Source of the DNA: Eggerthellaceae bacterium
GTDB lineage: Bacteria; Actinomycetota; Coriobacteriia; Coriobacteriales; Eggerthellaceae
Assembly: GCA_003452695.1 (NCBI GenBank)
Contig: DMNP01000200.1
Span: 469 to 5,912 of the forward strand
Reading direction: 5' to 3'
DNA: 5,444 nt
The position numbers and the translations under genes are program-made. The notes beneath the pieces are model-generated. The model was given only the letters and a program-made list of their open reading frames with translations. It ran no database searches and was not told where the DNA came from. This document shows positions 1 to 5,444 of this stretch, piece after piece (positions within the stretch are counted from its first letter, which is position 1; every line of letters begins with the position of its first letter).

Positions 1-69
1 AAAGCAGCTAGCTTGCACCCCGCTCGCTCATCGGCGCGAACTTGCACGCGCCCTTTTGCGCGAACGCGC
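1..69. other. 3' flank of the SixA-CHAD gene with GC-rich inverted repeat
   Basis: This short stretch lies downstream of the minus-strand stop codon (TAG, read at 72-70). It contains two overlapping inverted repeats: GGCGCG at 33-38 with CGCGCC at 65-70, and a tighter hairpin of CGCGC at 47-51 with GCGCG at 58-62 around a six-base loop. Neither is followed by a T-run on the minus strand, so this is not a convincing intrinsic terminator. It could slow polymerase, act in Rho-dependent termination or be chance in GC-rich DNA. I see no gene here. Confidence 0.3.
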
Positions 70-1473
70 CTAGTAACCGAGCGTATCGCGCAGGTAGTCC
101 TCGTTCTCCGTTCGGAGCAGCGCGAGTTCGCGGGATATCTCGGGGGGCAGGTCCTGTTCCAGGAAGCTGTTCACTATGTCGATGTTCACGCGCGCGTCGC
201 AGATGGCGCCCAGGTTGTCCTGATGGGCGGTCATGTCCTTGGCTATGCCCACGGCGTCGCCGCCGATGATGTCCGAGAACTTCTCCGCGTTGTAGCGCAC
301 GCGCTTGGCGCGTTTGCGCACGTCGTGGGTTCGCTCCACGTCAGCTAGGTCCAGGGCGGCCAAGTCGTTTGCCAGCGCGCTTGCCAGGGCGTCGAAACGG
401 GCGCGCATTTCGCTGGGGTCCAAGCCGTCGTGCACGATGCGGGGGCGCCAGGAAACGTCGGAAAGCTCTTTGCCCACCCGCGCCAAGCTCTTGCGCGTCT
501 TCTTCGATGCCAGCGCCTTCATCACGCGCTTGCGCTCTGCCGCCGCTGCTTCCCGCAGGAACGAGACCAGCTCCTCCGACGAATCCGGCCGCTCGGCGCA
601 CTGCTCTGCCAGCACGTCCAGTTCGCGCTGGCGCGACGTAAGGCGCACGACCGAGCGCAGCTCGTCGTTCACGCACGCGTTTTGCCGCTTGTCCTGCCAG
701 GGGCGCACGAACGCCGCCAGGCTGCGCAGCGTGCGGATGGAAACGCGGAACTTGTGCATGGTCTCGATGTCATCGGGGTCTTCCTGGAATGCCGCCAGGC
801 GCTCGGCGACGGTATCGGACCCCGTTCGCAGCACTTTCTCGATGGTGGAAAGCGTTTTCCAACGCTGGGATACGGGGCCCTGAACGAACCAGAGCAGGCG
901 AGAATGCGCGCCCAAGACATACAGCTCGGTGGGCATGACGCGTTCCAGAGCGGGGGAGGTCTCGCGATTGTCGCTGTCCTCAACATCGCCCGGTATCCCG
1001 AAAAGATCCGGCCAGGACACCGAAGCCAGGATGGTGTCGTCGATATCCAGCTCGATTGCGGCAAGCGATCCGGTGGCAAACCGCAGTTCCGCGCCCGAGA
1101 GCGCCCGGCACCACGCTTCGACGAGCGGGTTGTGCCCGACGATCGCAATAACGTCTGCCGGCGATTCCACGATGGCCCGGGCCAGCGCCGCGCCGTCCCC
1201 GTCCCAGAGGCACGGCATCGTCCGCGCGATGCCGCCCACGTCCACGCCTTGCGCCGACAGGGCGGCGACCAGCATGCGAGCGGTCTGGAACGCGCGCTTG
1301 GCCGGGCTCGTCCATACCTCGGCAGTACCCTGCGGCCACAGCAGCACGGCGTCCGGCAGGGTTGCCGCCTCTGCCCGCTTGCCTGCCTCGGAAAGCGGTC
1401 TTTCCAGGTCGGGTTGCCCTTCCACGGGACGCTTAGCCTTAGCGTGCCTCATGATAACGACCGTCTTGCGCAT
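70..1473 (-). CDS. SixA-type histidine phosphatase fused to a CHAD domain
   Basis: This is a cytoplasmic protein of 467 residues with two recognisable domains. Residues 1-165 form a SixA-like histidine phosphatase. The catalytic motif is MRHAKAKR with R9 and H10, R60 lies in TSPAKRAFQTA, and the second catalytic histidine is H114 in IVGHNP. SixA enzymes remove phosphate from phosphohistidine on signalling or PTS proteins. Residues of about 205-460 form a CHAD domain, an all-helical fold known to bind polyphosphate. Its two basic signatures are MHKFRVSIRTLRSL (H240, R243, R247, R250) and THDVRKRAKRVRYNAEKF (H383, R386, K387, K390, R391, R393, Y394). A linker of about 40 residues joins them. 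No signal peptide or membrane segment is visible. The frame extends to an upstream ATG at 1518, but that codon lies above the predicted transcription start, and the RHG motif normally sits within ten residues of the N-terminus, so the ATG at 1473 is chosen. Both domains look intact. The domain calls are firm. The combined function, such as a polyphosphate-docked phosphatase, is inference. Confidence 0.92.
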   Translation of the reverse strand: MRKTVVIMRHAKAKRPVEGQPDLERPLSEAGKRAEAATLPDAVLLWPQGTAEVWTSPAKRAFQTARMLVAALSAQGVDVGGIARTMPCLWDGDGAALARAIVESPADVIAIVGHNPLVEAWCRALSGAELRFATGSLAAIELDIDDTILASVSWPDLFGIPGDVEDSDNRETSPALERVMPTELYVLGAHSRLLWFVQGPVSQRWKTLSTIEKVLRTGSDTVAERLAAFQEDPDDIETMHKFRVSIRTLRSLAAFVRPWQDKRQNACVNDELRSVVRLTSRQRELDVLAEQCAERPDSSEELVSFLREAAAAERKRVMKALASKKTRKSLARVGKELSDVSWRPRIVHDGLDPSEMRARFDALASALANDLAALDLADVERTHDVRKRAKRVRYNAEKFSDIIGGDAVGIAKDMTAHQDNLGAICDARVNIDIVNSFLEQDLPPEISRELALLRTENEDYLRDTLGY

Positions 1474-1483
1474 AGCCACCACA

Positions 1484-1488
1484 TCCTT
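1484..1488 (-). promoter_or_regulatory. Shine-Dalgarno for the SixA-CHAD gene
   Basis: AAGGA on the minus strand lies 10 bases before the ATG at 1473. An in-frame GTG at 1479 would sit only 4 bases from it and another at 1482 only 1 base, so the ATG is preferred although the spacing is slightly long. A GTG start at 1479 would add just two residues and would not change the domain reading. Confidence 0.55.
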
Positions 1489-1518
1489 GGTTCGCTGCGA
1501 GCCTGTCTCGGTGCGCAC

Positions 1519-1527
1519 ATTGTATCA
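1519..1527 (-). promoter_or_regulatory. Extended -10 promoter of the SixA-CHAD gene
   Basis: Read on the minus strand this is TGATACAAT, a TGn extended -10 followed by TACAAT, one base from consensus. No good -35 hexamer lies 16-18 bases upstream, which is usual for extended -10 promoters. Transcription would start near 1512, leaving a leader of about 40 bases before the ATG at 1473. The call is by pattern only. Confidence 0.5.
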
Positions 1528-1545
1528 AACATAGTCCCGGGCACC

Positions 1546-1564
1546 ATGCTGTCGAGCAGAGCAT
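1546..1564. promoter_or_regulatory. Imperfect inverted repeat, possible operator
   Basis: ATGCT at 1546-1550 and AGCAT at 1560-1564 form a short inverted repeat, with the palindrome-like core CTGTCGAGCAG between and overlapping them. It sits where the -35 region of the plus-strand promoter should be and just upstream of the minus-strand -10, so a bound protein could affect both genes. Arms of five bases can easily arise by chance, and I do not recognise a known regulator site. Confidence 0.2.
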
Positions 1565-1578
1565 TTCGGCGTTTCGGA

Positions 1579-1584
1579 TATAAT
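1579..1584 (+). promoter_or_regulatory. -10 element of the surface-protein gene
   Basis: This is a perfect TATAAT hexamer, 38 bases upstream of the chosen start codon, in one of the few AT-rich patches of the intergenic region. There is no recognisable TTGACA-like -35 at the right spacing (around 1556-1561), which suggests either activator dependence or a weak -35. Directly upstream, TTTCGG occurs twice (1564-1569 and 1572-1577), eight bases apart. Transcription would start near 1591, giving a leader of about 30 bases. Confidence 0.55.
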
Positions 1585-1605
1585 GTGCTGTGTCATATAT
1601 GGGCC

Positions 1606-1615
1606 AGGAAAGGAG
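1606..1615 (+). promoter_or_regulatory. Strong Shine-Dalgarno that decides the start at 1623
   Basis: AGGAAAGGAG is an almost ideal ribosome-binding site. Three in-frame ATGs follow, at 1617, 1623 and 1629. The first is one base from the site and too close, the second has a seven-base gap, and the third has a gap of 13. The ATG at 1623 is therefore chosen. The choice changes the product by only two residues either way. Confidence 0.75.
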
Positions 1616-1622
1616 CATGCGC

Positions 1623-1721
1623 ATGAATATGACGAAAACGGCGAGCCAGCGCCTTGCTGTGCTGCTTGCCATCGTGGCGTTTGCCCTGTTGCTCGTGTTG
1701 CCGGTGGGCACGGCGCACGCA
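1623..1721 (+). other. Sec signal peptide (residues 1-33)
   Basis: The N-region MNMTKTASQR carries two positive charges. A hydrophobic core of about 16 residues follows (LAVLLAIVAFALLLVL), then P-V-G-T and the cleavage motif A-H-A before T34. This is a classic type I signal peptide. There is no lipobox cysteine, and no cysteine at all in this part of the protein, so it is not a lipoprotein. Confidence 0.88.
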
Positions 1722-4700
1722 ACGGCAAGCACCGAGCCCGCTAGCCCGGCAAGTGCCGAACCTGCTGGCGGCAAAGCAGCGGCTACGCTGGAGGGCGAAG
1801 CCGATGCAAATGCCAAGGGGACAGCTGGCAGCAGCACCGCAAGCGCGCAGGCGAAGCCTGCTGGGCAAGGCGAGGTTGCGACGAACGTTGAAAACGACGC
1901 TTCGCCCAATGGCCAGCCTTCGCCCGCGAACGGCAAGGAGCAGTCGCGCGAGGGGGCGCAAGAAACTGCAGTCGGCAGCAGTTCCCCTGTGGAGGCGAAT
2001 CCGCTTCCCGCGAACGGGGCGGAAACGGGGAAGAGCGCGGCAAGCGAGAACGCTGGCGGCAAATCGGCGGGCGCCGCATCGTCGAAGAACGATTCCAGCT
2101 CCGTCGTTCCTGCGAAGGAATCCGCCGTGACCGAGGACAAGGCGCCGTCGAATGCGAAGCAGCAGGCAAACGCGAAACCTGCAACTTCCGCAAAGCCTGC
2201 AAAGATGGCGAAAACAGCCGTAGGCCAACCTTCAACCGCATCTTCCATTGCCGAGACCACTTCAGTCGGCGCGTTGAAGACCAGCGCCAAGAAGGCGAAG
2301 AAGTACACGGTAAGGTTCTACGATGCCTTCGGCAACGTGGTGAAGACCCAGAAGGTGGCGGCTGGCAGAAACGCGAAGGCGCCGAAGCTGGCAAAGATTA
2401 ACAACCGCGTGTTCAAAGGCTGGTCGGGCAGCTTCAAGAAAGTGCGCGAGAACCTGTTCCTGCACCCGAAGTACAAGGACAGGAAGAACGTGTACTATCT
2501 GGTAGTCGACAACAGCACGCTGAACTACGGCAATTCCACGAAAGCCAAGACCTTCACACGCTATCGGGCAGGATCGCCGTTTGCCCTGCGCGGCGGCGAG
2601 TACGGCGGCAACAGCAAGGGCCGTCTCATCGTCGGCTATAGCACGTTGCCAAACGGCAAGGGCACGCGTTTCGAAGCGCCGCAGGTGCTGAAGATGCCCA
2701 AGTCCGACCTGGTGCTGTACCCGATAGTCGAAAAGGCCGGCAACGTGGCGAAGCTCGTCTTCGATCCCGGTCGCGGTTCGTCCAAAACCACAAGCCTGCG
2801 CCAGAAAGGCAGCACGGTCACGGTCGGTGCCTCGTATTTGAATTCCAAAGCAGGCAAGACGCTCGTCGGCTACAGCACGAAGCCCAATGGCAAGGGCACG
2901 TTCTATGCGCTCGGCTCCACCTTCACCATGCCGGGCAAGGACACCAATCTCTACGGCGTGTGGAAGGCCAACACGGCCCGTCTGCGCATAATGGGCAACT
3001 ACCCAAAGAGCGTGCCAATCGACTATTACGTTCCTGCCGGTTTTGCGCTGCCGATATTCCCGTCAGAGTATAATTTCTCTAGCAATTACGATTCACGGGA
3101 AGGATATCGGCTGGTCGCGCTGACCACCAAGCAGAATGGCAAAGGCGGCTCGTATGCGCAACGCTCCTTTGGCCCGCGCGTCGAGGAGGGCGCGGTTTCC
3201 TACGTTACCGTCCCCAAAAAGGGTCTGACGCTGTATGCCAAGTGGGCCGCGGAGAAAAAGGTGGTCTTCAATTCGAATTACAAGGGCGCGAGCACGAGCA
3301 CGTCTATCTATCTGCCGGGTGAGACCGCTTATGCGAACAGCTATACATCGCGCGAAGGCTACGTGCTTGCCGGATGGGCGACCAAGAAGAACGGCAAAGG
3401 AACGTTCTATGCGCCGGGAATGAGCTTCTCCATGCCCAAGAAGTCGCTTACGCTGTATGCCATTTGGAAGAAGGCTACGGCGAACATCACCTACAACTAC
3501 AATTTCAAGGAGAACGGGACCACCACGAAGACCTCACAGAGCGTTGCGGTGGGCAATCCCACGAGCCTGAACTACCAGCCCTATCGCGAGGGCTATTACT
3601 TCGCCGGCTGGAACGCCAACGCGAAAGGCAAGGCTGCCGCAACCTACGATTCCGCAGACACCATTTCGCCGACGGGCAAGATGACGTTCTACGCCCAGTG
3701 GAAAAAGGGCGCCAAGCTGCTATACGACTACAACTACGCGGGCAGTTCGAAGCAAAGCCCGAGCTATGTGAAGCCGGGCGTCGCCTTCTCCACGAGCACG
3801 TATGCGCCTTCGCGCACGGACTTTGCGTTCGTCGGATGGAACACCAAGGCCAACGGCAAGGGCAAGAACTATGCTCCGGGCGACGACCTGAAGCTGACGA
3901 AGAAGGGCCTTACGCTGTATGCCAAATGGGCGAAGAAGAACGTTACCGTAACCTTCAACTACAACGGAGGCCAGAGCTACAGCTCCTCCAATCAGAAGGA
4001 ATACAAGGTGAAGGGTGCGAAGGGCGTCCGCCTCGGAGAGTACATTTCCACGCCGTACCGCGATAACTACACCTTCACGGGTTGGAACACCAAGAAGAAC
4101 GGCACGGGCGCAAGCTATTCGCAAGCGGACTTCAACGGCTATTACAGCTCGAGGGAGCCGTTCCTTGCCAGGAACATAACGCTATACGCCCAATGGCAGA
4201 AAGTCCCGAAGATAACTCTCGTGGCGAACAACGGCGCCAAGGACCAAGGGGATGGCTACGGTAATCGCTTGGGCCAGGTGTCCTATACCAAGGCCGGCAA
4301 GGTGCTTGCAGGTTGGAACACCAAGGCCAACGGTAAGAAAGGGGCCGCCTTTGCGGTGGCCGAATACATCGCCAGCTTGCCCGCACGGGGCTTGAAGCTG
4401 TTCGCGCAGTGGAAGAAGCCCACGGCGAAGATTACGCTGAACGGCAACGGAAAGGCTGCCAACCAGACCAGGAACGCCACGAGGAATGCCTACACGTACC
4501 TGCCGTACCTGTCGGATCCCGCTAGCAAGGACGACACGGTGTATTTCAGGGGCTGGAACACCAAGGCCAACGGCAAGGGCAAGGCCTACAAGAACAAGCA
4601 GTCGGTGAAGAACCTGGCGAAAGCCGGCAAGAAGGTCGTGCTGTACGCGCAGTGGAAGAAGGCCCCGAAATTCAAGTTCGACACCACCTACGAGGCGCCC

Positions 4701-5444
4701 GCCAAATCGATAGGCGTCGGAGATGTGCTGCACCTTTACACGAACAACCCCATCGCCAAGGTGAAGCTCTCCGATTCGCGCATCCTCGTACGCGCCGACG
4801 GCAGCAAACTCGGCAAAACCAGCTTTCATTTTGTTGGAAACGAAATCGGGAAGACGACGATAACGCTCACCAACACGTCAGGGCAAACGCTGAAGACCAC
4901 CGTGCGCGTCACCCTTGCCAGTTACGACACCAAATGGAAGTCTTCCAAGCTGAACAAGAGCCTTAAACCACCGAAAGCAGTTTGCTACTGCCCCAGTACG
5001 TACTCGATCAGCGCGTACTGCAAGGCTCATTTCAAAGACGGCGACTATTCGCGCGGGTACCAGATGTACGCTAGCACCAACAAGAACTTCAAAGGCAACT
5101 TGTGCCAAGGCACCGCCGACCAAGTGTTTGGCAGCGCAGGATACGCATGCCCAGGCGTGAATGGAAACGGCGGCCGCCTTGCATCGAACGAGTACTACGT
5201 GAAGCTCCGCTCCTACCGTATCGTCGGAAATGTCATGCAATATGGCCCATGGGGCAAAACGAAAAGGGTCGAGATTCCCAACACCACTAAGAAGCGCTCC
5301 GGCACGGCTAAGTACACCTACCAGCTGTACAACTTGAACCCCTTCTCGGTAACAGCGGGCTCCGTGTTTCCCGTGTTCATCAAGACCGACAACCCGCTGC
5401 CGTATACCATTTCGCTGTTCGACGGAGCCGACGAGGTATTTAGC
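1623..5444 (+). CDS. Large secreted repeat protein with InlB-B, Big-like and FnIII-like domains (3' end outside window)
   Basis: The reading frame is open from 1623 to the last base, 1274 codons without a stop, so the C-terminus is missing. Order of parts: signal peptide (residues 1-33), low-complexity stalk (34-227), ten tandem InlB-B / Listeria-Bacteroides type repeats (228-1014), a Big-like immunoglobulin fold domain (1015-1099), an FnIII-like domain with five cysteines (about 1113-1219), and a beta-rich segment cut by the window edge (1220-1274). Repeat units carry the family signature GWNTKANGKG followed about 30 residues later by LTLYAQWKK. The protein is lysine-rich and very basic. Such proteins in Gram-positive gut bacteria are usually surface-exposed and act in adhesion or as scaffolds; that role is inference here. 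The anchoring signal (LPXTG, cell-wall-binding repeats or other) and any catalytic domain would lie beyond the window. The gene is monocistronic at its 5' end, with its own promoter and ribosome-binding site. I do not recognise a named orthologue. Confidence 0.93.
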   Translation, partial: MNMTKTASQRLAVLLAIVAFALLLVLPVGTAHATASTEPASPASAEPAGGKAAATLEGEADANAKGTAGSSTASAQAKPAGQGEVATNVENDASPNGQPSPANGKEQSREGAQETAVGSSSPVEANPLPANGAETGKSAASENAGGKSAGAASSKNDSSSVVPAKESAVTEDKAPSNAKQQANAKPATSAKPAKMAKTAVGQPSTASSIAETTSVGALKTSAKKAKKYTVRFYDAFGNVVKTQKVAAGRNAKAPKLAKINNRVFKGWSGSFKKVRENLFLHPKYKDRKNVYYLVVDNSTLNYGNSTKAKTFTRYRAGSPFALRGGEYGGNSKGRLIVGYSTLPNGKGTRFEAPQVLKMPKSDLVLYPIVEKAGNVAKLVFDPGRGSSKTTSLRQKGSTVTVGASYLNSKAGKTLVGYSTKPNGKGTFYALGSTFTMPGKDTNLYGVWKANTARLRIMGNYPKSVPIDYYVPAGFALPIFPSEYNFSSNYDSREGYRLVALTTKQNGKGGSYAQRSFGPRVEEGAVSYVTVPKKGLTLYAKWAAEKKVVFNSNYKGASTSTSIYLPGETAYANSYTSREGYVLAGWATKKNGKGTFYAPGMSFSMPKKSLTLYAIWKKATANITYNYNFKENGTTTKTSQSVAVGNPTSLNYQPYREGYYFAGWNANAKGKAAATYDSADTISPTGKMTFYAQWKKGAKLLYDYNYAGSSKQSPSYVKPGVAFSTSTYAPSRTDFAFVGWNTKANGKGKNYAPGDDLKLTKKGLTLYAKWAKKNVTVTFNYNGGQSYSSSNQKEYKVKGAKGVRLGEYISTPYRDNYTFTGWNTKKNGTGASYSQADFNGYYSSREPFLARNITLYAQWQKVPKITLVANNGAKDQGDGYGNRLGQVSYTKAGKVLAGWNTKANGKKGAAFAVAEYIASLPARGLKLFAQWKKPTAKITLNGNGKAANQTRNATRNAYTYLPYLSDPASKDDTVYFRGWNTKANGKGKAYKNKQSVKNLAKAGKKVVLYAQWKKAPKFKFDTTYEAPAKSIGVGDVLHLYTNNPIAKVKLSDSRILVRADGSKLGKTSFHFVGNEIGKTTITLTNTSGQTLKTTVRVTLASYDTKWKSSKLNKSLKPPKAVCYCPSTYSISAYCKAHFKDGDYSRGYQMYASTNKNFKGNLCQGTADQVFGSAGYACPGVNGNGGRLASNEYYVKLRSYRIVGNVMQYGPWGKTKRVEIPNTTKKRSGTAKYTYQLYNLNPFSVTAGSVFPVFIKTDNPLPYTISLFDGADEVFS
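1722..2303 (+). other. Low-complexity Ala/Lys/Ser/Gly/Pro/Glu stalk (residues 34-227)
   Basis: About 194 residues consist almost only of A, K, S, G, P, E, T, N, Q and V, with almost no aromatic residues and no cysteine. Such composition indicates an extended disordered spacer. The first two thirds mix acidic and basic residues. The end (about residues 176-227) becomes lysine-rich, with PAK-like steps such as NAKPATSAKPAKMAK and finally TSAKKAKK just before the first folded repeat. Unusually the stalk is at the N-terminus, directly after the signal peptide, where it would be the free tip or a spacer if the protein is anchored at its C-terminus. Confidence 0.8.
3837..3866 (+). repeat. 30-base exact direct repeat, copy in repeat R6
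   Basis: This segment encodes WNTKANGKGK and is identical at the DNA level to 4554-4583 in R9. Its first 20 bases also match 4314-4333 in R8. The intervening unit R7 has a diverged version starting at 4083. Silent sites match as well as coding ones. Confidence 0.85.
4314..4333 (+). repeat. 20-base partial copy of the direct repeat in R8
   Basis: The first 20 bases match 3837-3856 and 4554-4573 exactly; the next base is T in place of C (GGT for GGC), and the match then breaks down. It begins exactly 240 bases before the R9 copy. Confidence 0.85.
4554..4583 (+). repeat. 30-base exact direct repeat, copy in repeat R9
   Basis: Identical to 3837-3866 over 30 bases. It codes for the mid motif of the last repeat, 717 bases downstream of the R6 copy. 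Confidence 0.85.
4665..4919 (+). other. Big-like immunoglobulin-fold domain (residues 1015-1099)
   Basis: The pattern SIGVGDVLHLY, then KVKLSDSRILVRADG, then GKTTITLTNTSG and TTVRVTLA matches the bacterial Ig-like (Big_2-type) plan: a V-G-D turn, a 'states now or later' strand, and a G-x-T-T-I-T strand ending in alternating hydrophobics. Such domains serve as rigid spacers in surface proteins. The match is by pattern; no exact Big consensus hexapeptide is present. Confidence 0.6.
4959..5279 (+). other. FnIII-like domain with five cysteines (residues about 1113-1219)
   Basis: The segments YQMYASTNKNFKG and YYVKLRSYRIVGNVMQYGPW, followed by KTKRVEIP, match the FnIII plan common in Gram-positive surface proteins, in which Y-x-x-x-Y-S-T-x-x-x-F-K is followed by YYVRVRAY and a G-x-W-S strand. 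Five cysteines, C1121, C1123, C1133, C1161 and C1176, fall in and before the middle loop; bacterial FnIII domains normally have none. The first strand differs from the usual consensus and may be decorated by the Cys-containing insertion. Confidence 0.6.
5280..5444 (+). other. Start of a further extracellular segment, truncated (residues 1220-1274)
   Basis: After a basic linker (NTTKKRSGTAK) comes a strand-rich stretch, YTYQLYNLNPFSVTAGSVF, then PVFIKTDNPLPYTISLFDG. It looks like the beginning of another beta-sandwich or an effector domain. I do not recognise the family from 55 residues, and the window ends inside it. Confidence 0.4.

Larger units (their letters stand above)
2304..4664 (+). 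repeat. Ten tandem InlB-B / Listeria-Bacteroides type protein repeats
   Basis: Units are assigned by the recurring end motif (L-x-LYAxW or similar) and the mid motif GW/GY-x-T-x-x-NGKG. Boundaries in bases: R0 2304-2489, R1 2490-2744, R2 2745-2972, R3 2973-3257, R4 3258-3476, R5 3477-3707, R6 3708-3938, R7 3939-4202, R8 4203-4418, R9 4419-4664. R0 is a different subtype: it has YTVRFYDAFGNVV and FKGWSGSFKKV and lacks NGKG, like the classic InlB B-repeat. R1 and R2 have GYST in place of GWNT. R3 is longer by about 20 residues and has lost the tryptophan of the mid motif (VALTTKQNGKG). R4 has GWATKKNGKG. R6 to R9 have the closest mutual match. The family (Pfam Flg_new / TIGR02543) forms a small beta-grasp-like fold in surface proteins. 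Confidence 0.85.

Noticed and set aside
1473..1518. Upstream ATG at 1518 as start of the SixA-CHAD protein
   Set aside because: It lies immediately next to the predicted -10 element and above the predicted transcription start, lacks a ribosome-binding site, and would put 15 non-family residues before the RHG motif.
1594..1601. CATATATG palindrome in the leader of the surface-protein gene
   Set aside because: An eight-base palindrome of simple alternating sequence is expected by chance in an AT-rich patch, and no second copy supports an operator.
430..1626. Open frame of 398 codons on the plus strand, opposite the SixA-CHAD gene
   Set aside because: It is the antisense shadow of a gene with clear catalytic motifs; its product has no recognisable domain, has composition typical of reversed GC-rich coding DNA, and ends across the promoter region and ribosome-binding site of the next gene.
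1439..2308. Open frame of 289 codons on the minus strand with hydrophobic Ala/Phe/Val-rich product
   Set aside because: It runs antisense to the low-complexity stalk and across the divergent promoter region. Its hydrophobicity is what reading Ala/Lys/Ser/Glu codons backward gives. The plus frame has a strong ribosome-binding site and a signal peptide.
3374..4066. Open frame of 230 codons on the plus strand, inside the repeat array in another frame
   Set aside because: Its Gln/Glu/Arg-rich product is the +1 shadow of Lys/Asn/Gly/Tyr repeat codons; it has no ribosome-binding site and the main frame is uninterrupted.
2304..4664. The periodic array as a CRISPR or DNA-level satellite
   Set aside because: Periodicity is in the encoded protein (about 72-95 residues per unit) with a continuous reading frame; repeat units vary and there are no conserved short repeats separated by unique spacers.
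4182..4829. Open frame of 215 codons on the minus strand
   Set aside because: It is antisense to repeats R7-R9 and the Big-like domain, its apparent internal similarity (GLGVP segments) mirrors those repeats, and it has no start signals.
70..5444. A defence, toxin-antitoxin or other multi-gene system spanning both genes
   Set aside because: Only two genes are present, divergently oriented, one predicted cytoplasmic and one exported, with no defence-type domains or shared motifs; adjacency alone is not evidence.

Overview
The window holds two divergently oriented protein-coding genes that share a 149-base intergenic region (1474-1622). I saw no RNA gene, mobile element, CRISPR array or phage signature. 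The DNA is GC-rich by eye. The -10 elements and purine-rich Shine-Dalgarno sequences look like those of a Gram-positive bacterium. A SixA-CHAD fusion next to a very large secreted protein built of InlB-B / Listeria-Bacteroides repeats, a Big-like domain and a fibronectin-III-like domain fits a gut actinobacterium of the Coriobacteriia/Eggerthellaceae type. That placement is inference from style and content; no marker gene is present.

Layout: 1-69 is the short 3' flank of the minus-strand gene, with a GC-rich inverted repeat but no U-tract. 70-1473 (minus) encodes a 467-residue cytoplasmic protein with an N-terminal SixA-type histidine phosphatase domain and a C-terminal CHAD (polyphosphate-binding) domain. 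1474-1622 carries a promoter for each gene: an extended -10 element on the minus strand and a perfect TATAAT on the plus strand. From 1623 to the right edge runs one uninterrupted plus-strand frame of 1274 codons with no stop. It encodes a signal peptide, a stalk of about 194 residues rich in Ala, Lys, Ser, Gly, Pro and Glu, ten tandem beta-type repeats, a Big-like domain, a cysteine-containing FnIII-like domain and the start of a further segment. The C-terminus, and so the mode of surface anchoring, lies outside the window.

The two genes do not form an operon, and nothing in the sequence shows that they work together. One acts inside the cell, probably in phosphate or polyphosphate metabolism or phospho-signalling. 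The other is exported and probably acts as an adhesin or surface scaffold. The window looks like ordinary chromosome with a rapidly evolving surface-protein gene. I did not find an undescribed multi-gene system. The most interesting details are the SixA-CHAD fusion, a cluster of five cysteines in an otherwise cysteine-free exported protein, and DNA-level near-identity between non-adjacent repeat units.
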